Assembly: GCA_021775655.1 (NCBI GenBank)
Contig: JAJFHK010000330.1
Location: 1 to 6,849 of the forward strand
Length of the DNA: 6,849 nt
Direction: 5' to 3'
DNA from: Filomicrobium sp.
GTDB taxonomy: Bacteria; Pseudomonadota; Alphaproteobacteria; Rhizobiales; Hyphomicrobiaceae
Part shown: one piece after another, positions 1 through 5,570 of the stretch
Numbering within the stretch: the first letter of the stretch is position 1
Layout of the letters: every line of letters begins with the position of its first letter
Translations under genes and position numbers: made by a program
Notes under the pieces: generated by a model
The model's database searches: none
Seen by the model: the letters and a program-made list of their open reading frames with translations, nothing else
What the model was told of the DNA's origin: nothing

Positions 1-1002
1 CAGTACAAATCCGATAAGCAAGTAGATGAGCTGATCTGAATCGGTTGGTGTGCCTGCAAGGACTACGATTGCCGCGGCCAGCACCGATCCGGCGACGAGG
101 GAAAGAGTCGCTTCGGGAACCGATTGGATTCCCTTTATGCGCATTTGTTGGCGAGATATGTCGGCAGTTAGTTCCAGGACCTTGGCGCGTGCTGCTTCGA
201 CGGCTTCGGGTGACAGTGGTTCGCGCCGCTTGGTAGTTATTGATTTGAAATATTCCAGGCGCTTTGCTTCCGTCGCTTTGAGGAGGCCGGTTGCGACACT
301 CGCGCGCCTACCAGTGAGGAGGTAGAGCAGTAGAAGCGGCATGATCGCAATGAGTGCGATTGCGATGAGCATTGGCTGGGAAATGGCCAACACTAAAACG
401 ATTAAGGTGCACAGTGTCGCCAAGCCGGGGATCAGTGCCAGAGAGAGTGCGCTTCGCGCGTAAGTCTTGATGGCGCGGTTTGCGGCGGGCCGGAAATTTT
501 CCAAGTTGATTAGCTCGTCGAACGAGGGGTGCCGCAGATAGCGCTCGTAGAGCACGTGCACGGTGTGTCCGGTCAACGCGGACTGCAATCTCTTCGACAG
601 GTAGCCAGCAAGTCCGGCAAACAGATAAATCGTTAGAATGACGGCTCCCGCGATCCAAGCGATATCGGTCTTTGTCGCGCCTTCTAGCGGCAGTCCGAGC
701 CACTTGCCGATTTCAAGTGCCCCGGTCCAATCGAACAAAATGAGTGCGGCAACTTTGATGGTGCCGGCGAGCGCCAGAATGTTCAGGCCGCGGGCCAGGA
801 TCGAGAGCACGGTCGTTGCGAAGAATACGCCAAAGAAATTCTCGCGCACCAGTGCGAGCAGTTGGCCAACCTCTGCGCCGAAACGTTGAGCGGAGCCAAG
901 CCGCAAGGCGGCCAGATGGTCCAATAGCCCCGTTGTGCCGGTCTTCTGTTTCCCCGTCGCCGAAGCTTTGGAGTGCGCTGCGTCAACCTCGCTCGTCGCC
1001 AT
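1..1002 (-). CDS. Exporter-like multi-spanning membrane protein (ABC type I transmembrane domain-like), 3' end outside window
   Basis: An open frame of 334 codons without a stop runs from an ATG at 1002 off the left edge. AAGG lies 8 bases before the ATG, and the gene starts 20 bases after cysNC, so co-transcription is likely. Residues 1-50 are polar. Hydrophobic stretches then fall at about 57-90, 113-135, 184-208, 209-230, 297-317 and from 324 onward. Soluble helical segments (about 136-180 and 232-295) separate them. This 1+1+2+2 spacing with long intracellular loops is the layout of the six-helix transmembrane domain of type I ABC exporters. No Walker A, signature or Walker B motif occurs in the visible part; an ATPase domain could follow beyond the edge or be encoded separately. 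Substrate is unknown. Its place behind PAPS-synthesis genes hints at export of a sulfated molecule, which is inference. The family call rests on topology and general resemblance, not on a diagnostic motif. Confidence 0.6.
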   Translation of the reverse strand, partial: MATSEVDAAHSKASATGKQKTGTTGLLDHLAALRLGSAQRFGAEVGQLLALVRENFFGVFFATTVLSILARGLNILALAGTIKVAALILFDWTGALEIGKWLGLPLEGATKTDIAWIAGAVILTIYLFAGLAGYLSKRLQSALTGHTVHVLYERYLRHPSFDELINLENFRPAANRAIKTYARSALSLALIPGLATLCTLIVLVLAISQPMLIAIALIAIMPLLLLYLLTGRRASVATGLLKATEAKRLEYFKSITTKRREPLSPEAVEAARAKVLELTADISRQQMRIKGIQSVPEATLSLVAGSVLAAAIVVLAGTPTDSDQLIYLLIGFVL

Positions 1003-1022
1003 GAACGGCACCTTAGTTCAGT

Positions 1023-2948
1023 TCAGATTTCGTCGATGATTTTCTGTTCGACTAGGAATTCGACGATTGAGTCTGCAAGTTCTTCGGGAGACTTTGAGCC
1101 GCCCTTGATGATCAGTTCTGCTGACTCTGGTGCTTCGTACGGCGAGGAGATGCCGGTGAAGTTCTTGATCTCCCCGGCACGGGCTTTTGCATAAAGTCCC
1201 TTAGCATCGCGAGACTCGCAGATTTCGATTGGCGTGTCGACGTAGAGTTCCAGGAATTCTTCGCCTTCGAAGCGTTCGCGTGCAAACCGGCGTTCGGCGC
1301 GGAACGGTGAGATGAAGGAAACAAGGGTTATCAGGCCCGCATCGACCATCAGGCGGGCGACTTCTGTGACGCGCCGAATATTCTCGACTCGGTCCGCATC
1401 AGTAAAGCCAAGGTCACGGTTGAGACCGTGTCGCACGTTGTCACCGTCGAGCAAATAGGTATGACGGCCCTGAGCATAAAGCCGCTTTTCTAGAACGTTG
1501 GCAATTGTCGATTTGCCCGAGCCTGAGAGCCCGGTAAACCATATGCAGCAGGCCCTTTGGTGTTTCTGTGTCGAGCGAGCCTGCTTATGGATGTCGACGG
1601 CCTGCCAATGCACGTTGTGAGCCCGGCGAAGCGAATAGCGAATCATGCCGGCGCCGACCGTCTCATTGGTCAGGCGGTCGATCAGAATGAAGCCGCCGGT
1701 GGCGCGATTGTCTTGATATTGATCGAAGACTATCGGCTTTGATACGGACAGATTGCACAGCCCGATGTCATTCAGTTCCAATTGGCGACTGGCGATGTGG
1801 TCGAGATTTTCGACGTTGATTTTGTGCCTGATGTCGCTGATCTGGCAAATGGTTGATTGCTGGCCGCACCGCAGGATGTAAGGGCGGCCCTTGAGAAGTG
1901 GGCGCTCGCTCATCCAGACGATGTCAGCGGCGAATTGGTCTGCGACTTCGGCGCGGTCGTTTTTCAGGCAGATGATGTCGCCGCGTGAGATGTCGATTTC
2001 ATCAGCGAGCGTCAGCATGACGGCATCGCCAGCGGATGCCAATTCGAGATCTCCGTCCGATGTGACAATGCGCGTTACTGTGCTGGTCCGGGCGCTTGGC
2101 AATGCCACAATGTGATCGCCAGGGCTGACCGTGCCGGAGGCCAATGTGCCAGCGTAGCCCCGGAAATCCAGGTCGGGGCGGCACACCCACTGTACTGGCA
2201 TGCGCAGTGGCGAAGTCGCGGTTGCGCCGGAGACATCGACGGCCTCCAGTTTCTCAAGTAGCGTCGGTCCTTCGTACCACGGAGTATTTTCGCTGCGGGT
2301 CGAGACGTTGTCACCGGTGAGTGCGGACAGTGGAATCGCCGTTACGTTGGGGATTCCAAGTTCCGCAGCGAATTCTCGGTAGTCCTTTTCAATCTCAACG
2401 AAGCTACCCGCATCAAATCCGATGAGGTCCATCTTGTTGATCGCAACAACCACGTGCTCGATACCTAGAAGATGGGCGATGCAGCTATGGCGCCGGGTTT
2501 GGGTTACGACGCCCTTACGGGCATCGACCAGAATGATCGCCAGGTCGCAGCGTGATGCGCCGGTGGCCATGTTGCGCGTGTATTGCTCATGACCAGGCGT
2601 GTCGGCGACGATGAACTTGCGGCGCGGGGTCGAAAAGTAACGATAGGCGACATCGATCGTTATGCCCTGTTCGCGTTCGGCCTGAAGTCCGTCAACCAGT
2701 AGAGCGAGATCGAGGTCGCCCCCGGTCGTTCCGAAGTGCCGGCTTTCGTTGGACAAGCTTTCCAGCGTGTCTTCGTGGATCAATTGGCAATCGTAAAGAA
2801 GGCGGCCGATCAGCGTTGACTTCCCGTCATCAACGCTCCCGCAAGTGAGAAAGCGCAGAATCGGCATTTCGTCGCCGCCTGGGGCATTCTGGATTTCGCG
2901 ACCAGCGGCTTTCGGTGATGCTTTGGCGCGCGCTGCTGCCTCGTTCAT
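1023..2948 (-). CDS. cysNC: Bifunctional sulfate adenylyltransferase subunit 1 / adenylylsulfate kinase (CysN-CysC fusion, NodQ-like)
   Basis: This 641-residue fusion is a cytoplasmic enzyme. The N-terminal CysN half is the GTPase subunit of ATP sulfurylase, which works with CysD to make APS. The C-terminal CysC half phosphorylates APS to PAPS. In the CysN part the translation-factor G motifs are visible: G1 GSVDDGKS at about 37-44, GIT at 95-97, G3 DTPGH at 116-120, G4 NKMD at 171-174 and SAL at about 208-210, followed by beta-barrel-like domains to about 440. The CysC part starts at about 465, with P-loop GLSGSGKST at 473-481, [10 protein letters not shown] at 501-510, and the ISPFRAER segment whose serine (about 547) is the family's phosphorylated residue. 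Both halves look complete. I chose ATG 2948 because it overlaps the cysD stop as TGATG and has GAGGGG 8 bases upstream. A TTG at 2951 is a less likely in-frame alternative. The fusion is typical of rhizobial NodQ and related proteobacterial CysNC. Confidence 0.97.
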   Translation of the reverse strand: MNEAAARAKASPKAAGREIQNAPGGDEMPILRFLTCGSVDDGKSTLIGRLLYDCQLIHEDTLESLSNESRHFGTTGGDLDLALLVDGLQAEREQGITIDVAYRYFSTPRRKFIVADTPGHEQYTRNMATGASRCDLAIILVDARKGVVTQTRRHSCIAHLLGIEHVVVAINKMDLIGFDAGSFVEIEKDYREFAAELGIPNVTAIPLSALTGDNVSTRSENTPWYEGPTLLEKLEAVDVSGATATSPLRMPVQWVCRPDLDFRGYAGTLASGTVSPGDHIVALPSARTSTVTRIVTSDGDLELASAGDAVMLTLADEIDISRGDIICLKNDRAEVADQFAADIVWMSERPLLKGRPYILRCGQQSTICQISDIRHKINVENLDHIASRQLELNDIGLCNLSVSKPIVFDQYQDNRATGGFILIDRLTNETVGAGMIRYSLRRAHNVHWQAVDIHKQARSTQKHQRACCIWFTGLSGSGKSTIANVLEKRLYAQGRHTYLLDGDNVRHGLNRDLGFTDADRVENIRRVTEVARLMVDAGLITLVSFISPFRAERRFARERFEGEEFLELYVDTPIEICESRDAKGLYAKARAGEIKNFTGISSPYEAPESAELIIKGGSKSPEELADSIVEFLVEQKIIDEI

Positions 2949-3874
2949 CAAAAGTACCCCTCTTCTTTTTTCTTTTCCATCGAGCCGGTTTGATCTTTGT
3001 CGATCATGCGGCCCTGGCGCTCGGAGGTGCGCGCGGCTTTAATCTCATCAACGATTTCGGCAACGCTATGTGCGGGTGATTCAATAGCACCCGTCAGCGG
3101 GTAACAGCCAAGGGTACGGAACCTGACGCGCTTCATCTGAGGGGTTTCGCCCGGCTCGAAGGGCACGCGATCGTCGTCGGCCATGATTAACATGCCATCT
3201 CGTGTGATCACGGGGCGTTCTGCGGAAAGGTAGAGAGGTACAATTGGAATGTCTTCGACGTAGATGTATTCCCAAACGTCGAGCTCAGTCCAGTTGGACA
3301 TAGGAAACACGCGCATCGACTCGCCGGGTGACAAGCGACCGTTGTATGTTTGCCAAAGTTCGGGACGCTGCTTTTTGGGGTCCCAGCGGTGATCTGCGGT
3401 GCGGTGGGAAAATATGCGTTCTTTGGCGCGGGACTTTTCCTCATCGCGGCGCGCGCCGCCGATGGCTGCGTCGAACTTGTGTTTCTCAAGTGCCTGACGC
3501 AAGGCCTGTGTCTTCATTATGTCGGTGTGGGCCGCGCTGCCGTGCGTGAATGGCCCGATGCCTTCGTCGACACCTTCCTGATTAATATGCACGATGAGAT
3601 CGAGACCGTGACGGGCGGCGACTTCATCGCGGAAGGCGATCATCTCGCGGAATTTCCACGTCGTGTCGACATGAAGTAGCGGATAGGGTGGCTTAGCCGG
3701 ATAGAACGCCTTCAGTGCGAGGTGCAGGAGGACAGATGAGTCCTTACCAATCGAATACATGAGCACAGGCCGCTCGAACTGACCGGCGACCTCGCGCAGG
3801 ATATGGATGCTTTCGGCTTCCAGGTCCTTTAAATGCCTGCTCTTTTGCACAGATCCTCGCTCGCTTATTGTCAT
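2948..3874 (-). CDS. cysD: Sulfate adenylyltransferase subunit 2 (CysD/NodP)
   Basis: CysD is the catalytic, ATP-pyrophosphatase-type subunit of ATP sulfurylase. With the CysN GTPase it converts sulfate and ATP to APS in the cytoplasm. From ATG 3874 the product has 308 residues, close to the usual length of about 300. Family features include [12 protein letters not shown] at 18-29, the PP-loop YSIGKDSS at 40-47, [18 protein letters not shown] at 139-156, [11 protein letters not shown] at 253-263, and the C-terminal [10 protein letters not shown]. The frame stays open upstream to an ATG at 3979, but the extra 35 residues do not look like CysD and would overlap the candidate promoter, so I take 3874. 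No strong Shine-Dalgarno precedes it, so the start is less certain than the identity. An in-frame GTG nine codons in is preceded too closely by GAGGA to be convincing. It is the first gene of the operon and is coupled to cysNC by a one-base stop/start overlap. Confidence 0.96.
   Translation of the reverse strand: MTISERGSVQKSRHLKDLEAESIHILREVAGQFERPVLMYSIGKDSSVLLHLALKAFYPAKPPYPLLHVDTTWKFREMIAFRDEVAARHGLDLIVHINQEGVDEGIGPFTHGSAAHTDIMKTQALRQALEKHKFDAAIGGARRDEEKSRAKERIFSHRTADHRWDPKKQRPELWQTYNGRLSPGESMRVFPMSNWTELDVWEYIYVEDIPIVPLYLSAERPVITRDGMLIMADDDRVPFEPGETPQMKRVRFRTLGCYPLTGAIESPAHSVAEIVDEIKAARTSERQGRMIDKDQTGSMEKKKEEGYF
2957..2962 (-). promoter_or_regulatory. Shine-Dalgarno for cysNC
   Basis: GAGGGG inside the last codons of cysD lies 8 bases before the ATG at 2948. 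It supports this ATG over the TTG at 2951 and indicates translational coupling through the TGATG overlap. Confidence 0.7.
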
Positions 3875-3909
3875 TGATGCGTATGGTGTTTCGCCTATAA
3901 CGCTGCGAG

Positions 3910-3938
3910 TATCTACAGGCCTCTTCGCGGGATGCCAA
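3910..3938 (-). promoter_or_regulatory. Candidate sigma-70-type promoter for cysD operon
   Basis: On the minus strand TTGGCA (3938-3933, five of six matches to TTGACA) is followed after 17 bases by TAGATA (3915-3910, three of six matches to TATAAT). Transcription would begin near 3903 and give a leader of about 29 bases to ATG 3874. The -10 match is weak, so this is tentative. Confidence 0.35.
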
Positions 3939-3949
3939 GTTGTCCAAGT
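3933..3949 (-). repeat. Imperfect repeat copy A (ACTTGGACA + ACTTGGCA)
   Basis: Read on the minus strand, ACTTGGACA is followed directly by ACTTGGCA. The same two words occur in the same order at 4115-4135 with CGCC between them. This copy overlaps the candidate cysD -35 element. It may be an operator, a short duplication from the neighbouring DUF2189 remnant, or chance. Confidence 0.35.
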
Positions 3950-4059
3950 GGCGCGGGCAGTGAATGGTGTGTGGAACACTCCTCAGGCACGTTTCGCGCA
4001 CCAAAATTTCCCTTCTTTCGGCGCCAGAGGGCATGGTTTCCTGGTGGCATGGCAGATTG

Positions 4060-4079
4060 GTGGCGAAATGTTTCGCCAC
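4060..4079. repeat. Perfect inverted repeat, possible terminator of the DUF2189 remnant
   Basis: Arms GTGGCGAAA and TTTCGCCAC (9 bases each) are separated by two bases. As RNA this gives a stem of about 8 pairs with a tight loop. It begins 4 bases after the place where the minus-strand DUF2189 remnant probably once stopped (4084-4086), which is where a terminator would sit. No T-run follows on either strand, so an operator palindrome is the alternative. Confidence 0.5.
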
Positions 4080-4080
4080 G

Positions 4081-4307
4081 GCTGTATTCGCGTGGAACCG
4101 CTTGCCTGTAAAGGTGCCAAGTGGCGTGTCCAAGTATCGGCATTACAATGATCAAGTCGCGAAACAGTGGCAGCATACGGACAAGAGGGCGCCAGCGACG
4201 ATCAGGCCCCAGATCGCCGTTGTCTCGGGGGTCTTCAAAACAAGCACTATCGAAGTGGCAGCAGTGGAGCCAGCGCCGATATTTAGTAGCGGCAATCGTG
4301 TCGCCGG
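4081..4307 (-). pseudogene. DUF2189 integral membrane protein, C-terminal remnant with frameshift
   Basis: Two minus-strand frames join into a recognisable DUF2189 C-terminus. The first frame, open after a TAA at 4308-4310, reads RLPLLNIGAGSTAATS, then VLKTPETTAIWGLIVAGALLSV, and hits a TGA at 4152-4154. Shifting frame near 4173-4181, as after a one-base deletion, the second frame reads MLPLFRDLIIVMPILGHATWHLYRQAVPRE. The GHATWH-x-YR motif is shared with the intact gene at 4482-5276, and TAATS...KTPETTAIWG aligns with its TAISI...KYPAPMLLWA. The second frame runs on past PRE through TAC at 4084-4086 to 3913, where the family normally stops, so the stop has probably been lost too. Only about the last 70 of some 260 residues remain; the 5' two thirds are absent. 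The identification is by reading and alignment by eye. Confidence 0.75.
4115..4135 (-). repeat. Imperfect repeat copy B (ACTTGGACA-CGCC-ACTTGGCA)
   Basis: This second copy of the paired words seen at 3933-3949 lies inside the DUF2189 remnant, over the LGHATWH codons. The two copies differ by the four-base insertion CGCC and are about 180 bases apart. Confidence 0.35.
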
Positions 4308-4390
4308 TTAATGCCCCTTCGCAGAGGCGCATATAGCGTCGAGGCGACGTGGAAGCTTGAGCAGTGAGTTGTGGCTTCAGAAGACCGAAA

Positions 4391-4404
4391 TTGACCTGGC
4401 TCAA
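4391..4404 (+). promoter_or_regulatory. FNR/FixK-type binding site (anaerobox)
   Basis: TTGACCTGGCTCAA has the TTGA-N6-TCAA palindrome of FNR/FixK/FnrL sites (consensus TTGAT-N4-ATCAA). It differs from consensus only at the inner fifth base of each half. Its centre at 4397.5 is 41.5 bases before a predicted start at 4439, the class II activator position, with a -10 element in register. The gene downstream encodes a DUF2189 membrane protein close to cbb3 assembly genes, which are classic targets of these regulators. Confidence 0.65.
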
Positions 4405-4426
4405 GAGCAGATTCCATGGTGCATGT

Positions 4427-4432
4427 TATAGC
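4427..4432 (+). promoter_or_regulatory. -10 element of FNR/FixK-dependent promoter for the DUF2189 gene
   Basis: TATAGC matches TATAAT at four of six positions. It falls at -12 to -7 of a start at 4439, exactly where a class II FNR promoter needs it relative to the 4391-4404 box. No good -35 is present, as expected for an activator-dependent promoter. The leader would be about 43 bases. Confidence 0.5.
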
Positions 4433-4481
4433 GCCAACCGCTGGTGTTGGGACGCGCACGCCTGGATGAGAAAGGAAGCCA

Positions 4482-5276
4482 ATGGTCTCTTTAAGTCGGG
4501 TTGAGGCTGATCCATCTTCGCGATTTGTCGTGAATTCAGTCGTGTTCGATGCGCCTTGGGCGTGGCTTGCGGCAGGCTGGCGGGACATTGTTGCGGCACC
4601 TGCCCTCAGTCTTGGGTACGGAGCGGTATTCGCCGCCATCTCGATTGCACTTGCATACGGTCTGACACTGGTTGGCTGGCAGTCGGTCGTAATTGCCCTG
4701 GCGGGCGGTTTTTTGATTCTTGGGCCGCTATTTGCTGTTGGCCTCTATGAAATTTCGCGCCGTCGTTCAGAAGGCAAGACGGCTAACTTCGACTCGATAT
4801 TCGGGCTGAGCGTGCACTCGCCGTTGCAGCTTGTTTACATGGGCTTTGTCTTGCTTTTCATCTTCTCAGCATGGCTGCGCTTTGCGTTCTTACTGTTCGC
4901 GATATTTTTTGGCGATGCCGCACTGCCGCCGGCGGAACGCTTTATTTCCGAACTTTTGTTCACTCCGCACGGTCTTGGACTTCTGATCTTTGGCACGCTG
5001 GTCGGAGCTGGTCTGGCGCTGTTGGCATACGCGGTTTCAGTGGTGTCGGTACCGCTTCTGCTTTCGGAGCGCGTGGACTTCTTGACCGCCATTTCCATTA
5101 GCATTCAGACCGTCGTGAAGTACCCGGCGCCGATGTTGTTGTGGGCAGGGTTGATCGCAGCGATCATGGCATGCGGCCTTGCGCTTGCTTTTCTCGGACT
5201 GATCGTGGCGTTCCCGCTTGTCGGGCATGCAACATGGCATGCCTACCGGGAGTTGATTCACGTGGTGCCTGAATAA
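4482..5276 (+). CDS. DUF2189 family integral membrane protein
   Basis: A complete 264-residue inner-membrane protein of unknown function. The start is supported by AAGGA five bases before the ATG. Hydrophobic segments fall at about 42-62, 68-90, 115-142, 164-190 and 216-247 (the last may count as two). Polar stretches such as SRRRSEGKT (92-100) would lie in loops, and no signal peptide cleavage site is evident. The family mark is the C-terminal GHATWHAYR at 248-256 with its two histidines (249, 253). That the remnant at 4081-4307 keeps the same motif supports its importance. The gene is single, convergent with ccoS, and has its own FNR/FixK-type promoter, so low-oxygen expression and a link to respiratory chain assembly are reasonable inferences. 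No catalytic motif is recognised. Confidence 0.88.
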   Translation: MVSLSRVEADPSSRFVVNSVVFDAPWAWLAAGWRDIVAAPALSLGYGAVFAAISIALAYGLTLVGWQSVVIALAGGFLILGPLFAVGLYEISRRRSEGKTANFDSIFGLSVHSPLQLVYMGFVLLFIFSAWLRFAFLLFAIFFGDAALPPAERFISELLFTPHGLGLLIFGTLVGAGLALLAYAVSVVSVPLLLSERVDFLTAISISIQTVVKYPAPMLLWAGLIAAIMACGLALAFLGLIVAFPLVGHATWHAYRELIHVVPE

Positions 5277-5336
5277 GACTGGCTCTGGGCTCGGCAATAT
5301 CGGCTTAGGAAGGCGCGCGCTGGCCAGATCCTCGAT

Positions 5337-5363
5337 GCGTGTCGGTCAGGACACGCGGTCCTG
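5337..5363. terminator. Overlapping inverted repeats between convergent genes, possible terminator
   Basis: GCGTGTC (5337-5343) and GACACGC (5350-5356) form a perfect 7-base stem with a 6-base loop containing the ccoS stop codon. CAGGAC (5347-5352) and GTCCTG (5358-5363) form a second, mutually exclusive 6-base stem. They lie 60-87 bases past the DUF2189 stop and at the very end of ccoS. No clear T-tract follows on either strand (CTTTG on plus only), so a terminator role is weakly supported. Confidence 0.35.
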
Positions 5364-5534
5364 CTTTGCGTCTGCTGGCTGGTCCAAGGCTGTTGGTTCG
5401 TCGTCATCAAGAATACGGTAGGCTGCCCCGTCGAGATCTTCGAACTGGCCCGACTTCAGAGACCAAAGAAAACCTGAAAGTCCAAGCAGTCCTAGAAACA
5501 ACGCGGCCGGTATGAGCCAGGCAAGTGCAGTCAT
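5346..5534 (-). CDS. ccoS: cbb3-type cytochrome oxidase assembly protein CcoS
   Basis: A 62-residue protein with one N-terminal membrane helix (about 4-25) and a short soluble tail. The SGQFEDLDGAAYRIL-DDDE segment just after the helix (about 28-46) is the CcoS/FixS signature. CcoS is needed for insertion of cofactors into the cbb3 terminal oxidase in the inner membrane and normally follows ccoI, as here. The length suits the family (roughly 50-70). The gene starts 36 bases after the ccoI stop, with GGA about 8 bases before the ATG, so it is probably co-transcribed from a promoter to the right of the window. It is convergent with the DUF2189 gene, and an inverted repeat covers its stop codon. 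Confidence 0.93.
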   Translation of the reverse strand: MTALAWLIPAALFLGLLGLSGFLWSLKSGQFEDLDGAAYRILDDDEPTALDQPADAKQDRVS

Positions 5535-5570
5535 GGTTTCGGTCCAATCCTGTGCATTTTTCGCGGGTCG

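Noticed and set aside
308..986. Minus-strand small open frames within the exporter-like gene
   Set aside because: They are out of frame with the continuous 334-codon reading frame that shows membrane helices and a ribosome site; their composition is arginine-rich, typical of shadow frames.
2949..2951. TTG start for cysNC one codon before the ATG
   Set aside because: The ATG at 2948 forms the classic TGATG overlap and has a well-spaced GAGGGG; TTG adds only one residue.
2966..2984. A-rich run near the cysD 3' end as a -1 frameshift site joining cysD to cysNC
   Set aside because: The six-A run is in the wrong phase for an A-AAA-AAG slip, although the -1 frame is open into cysNC. Ordinary coupled reinitiation explains the layout.
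3328..3679. Plus-strand open frames opposite cysD
   Set aside because: They are antisense to a well-conserved gene and have no recognisable domain.
3875..3979. N-terminal extension of cysD to an upstream ATG at 3979
   Set aside because: The 35 added residues do not resemble CysD, which normally begins close to LEAESIHI, and they would overlap the candidate promoter.
4356..4390. Mirror promoter from the FNR/FixK-type box towards the DUF2189 remnant
   Set aside because: The minus-strand -10 position (4363-4368) reads CTCACT, which is no match to TATAAT. If a divergent promoter existed it has been lost.
4835..5297. Minus-strand open frames opposite the DUF2189 gene
   Set aside because: They are shadows of a plus-strand gene with clear membrane segments and a family motif.
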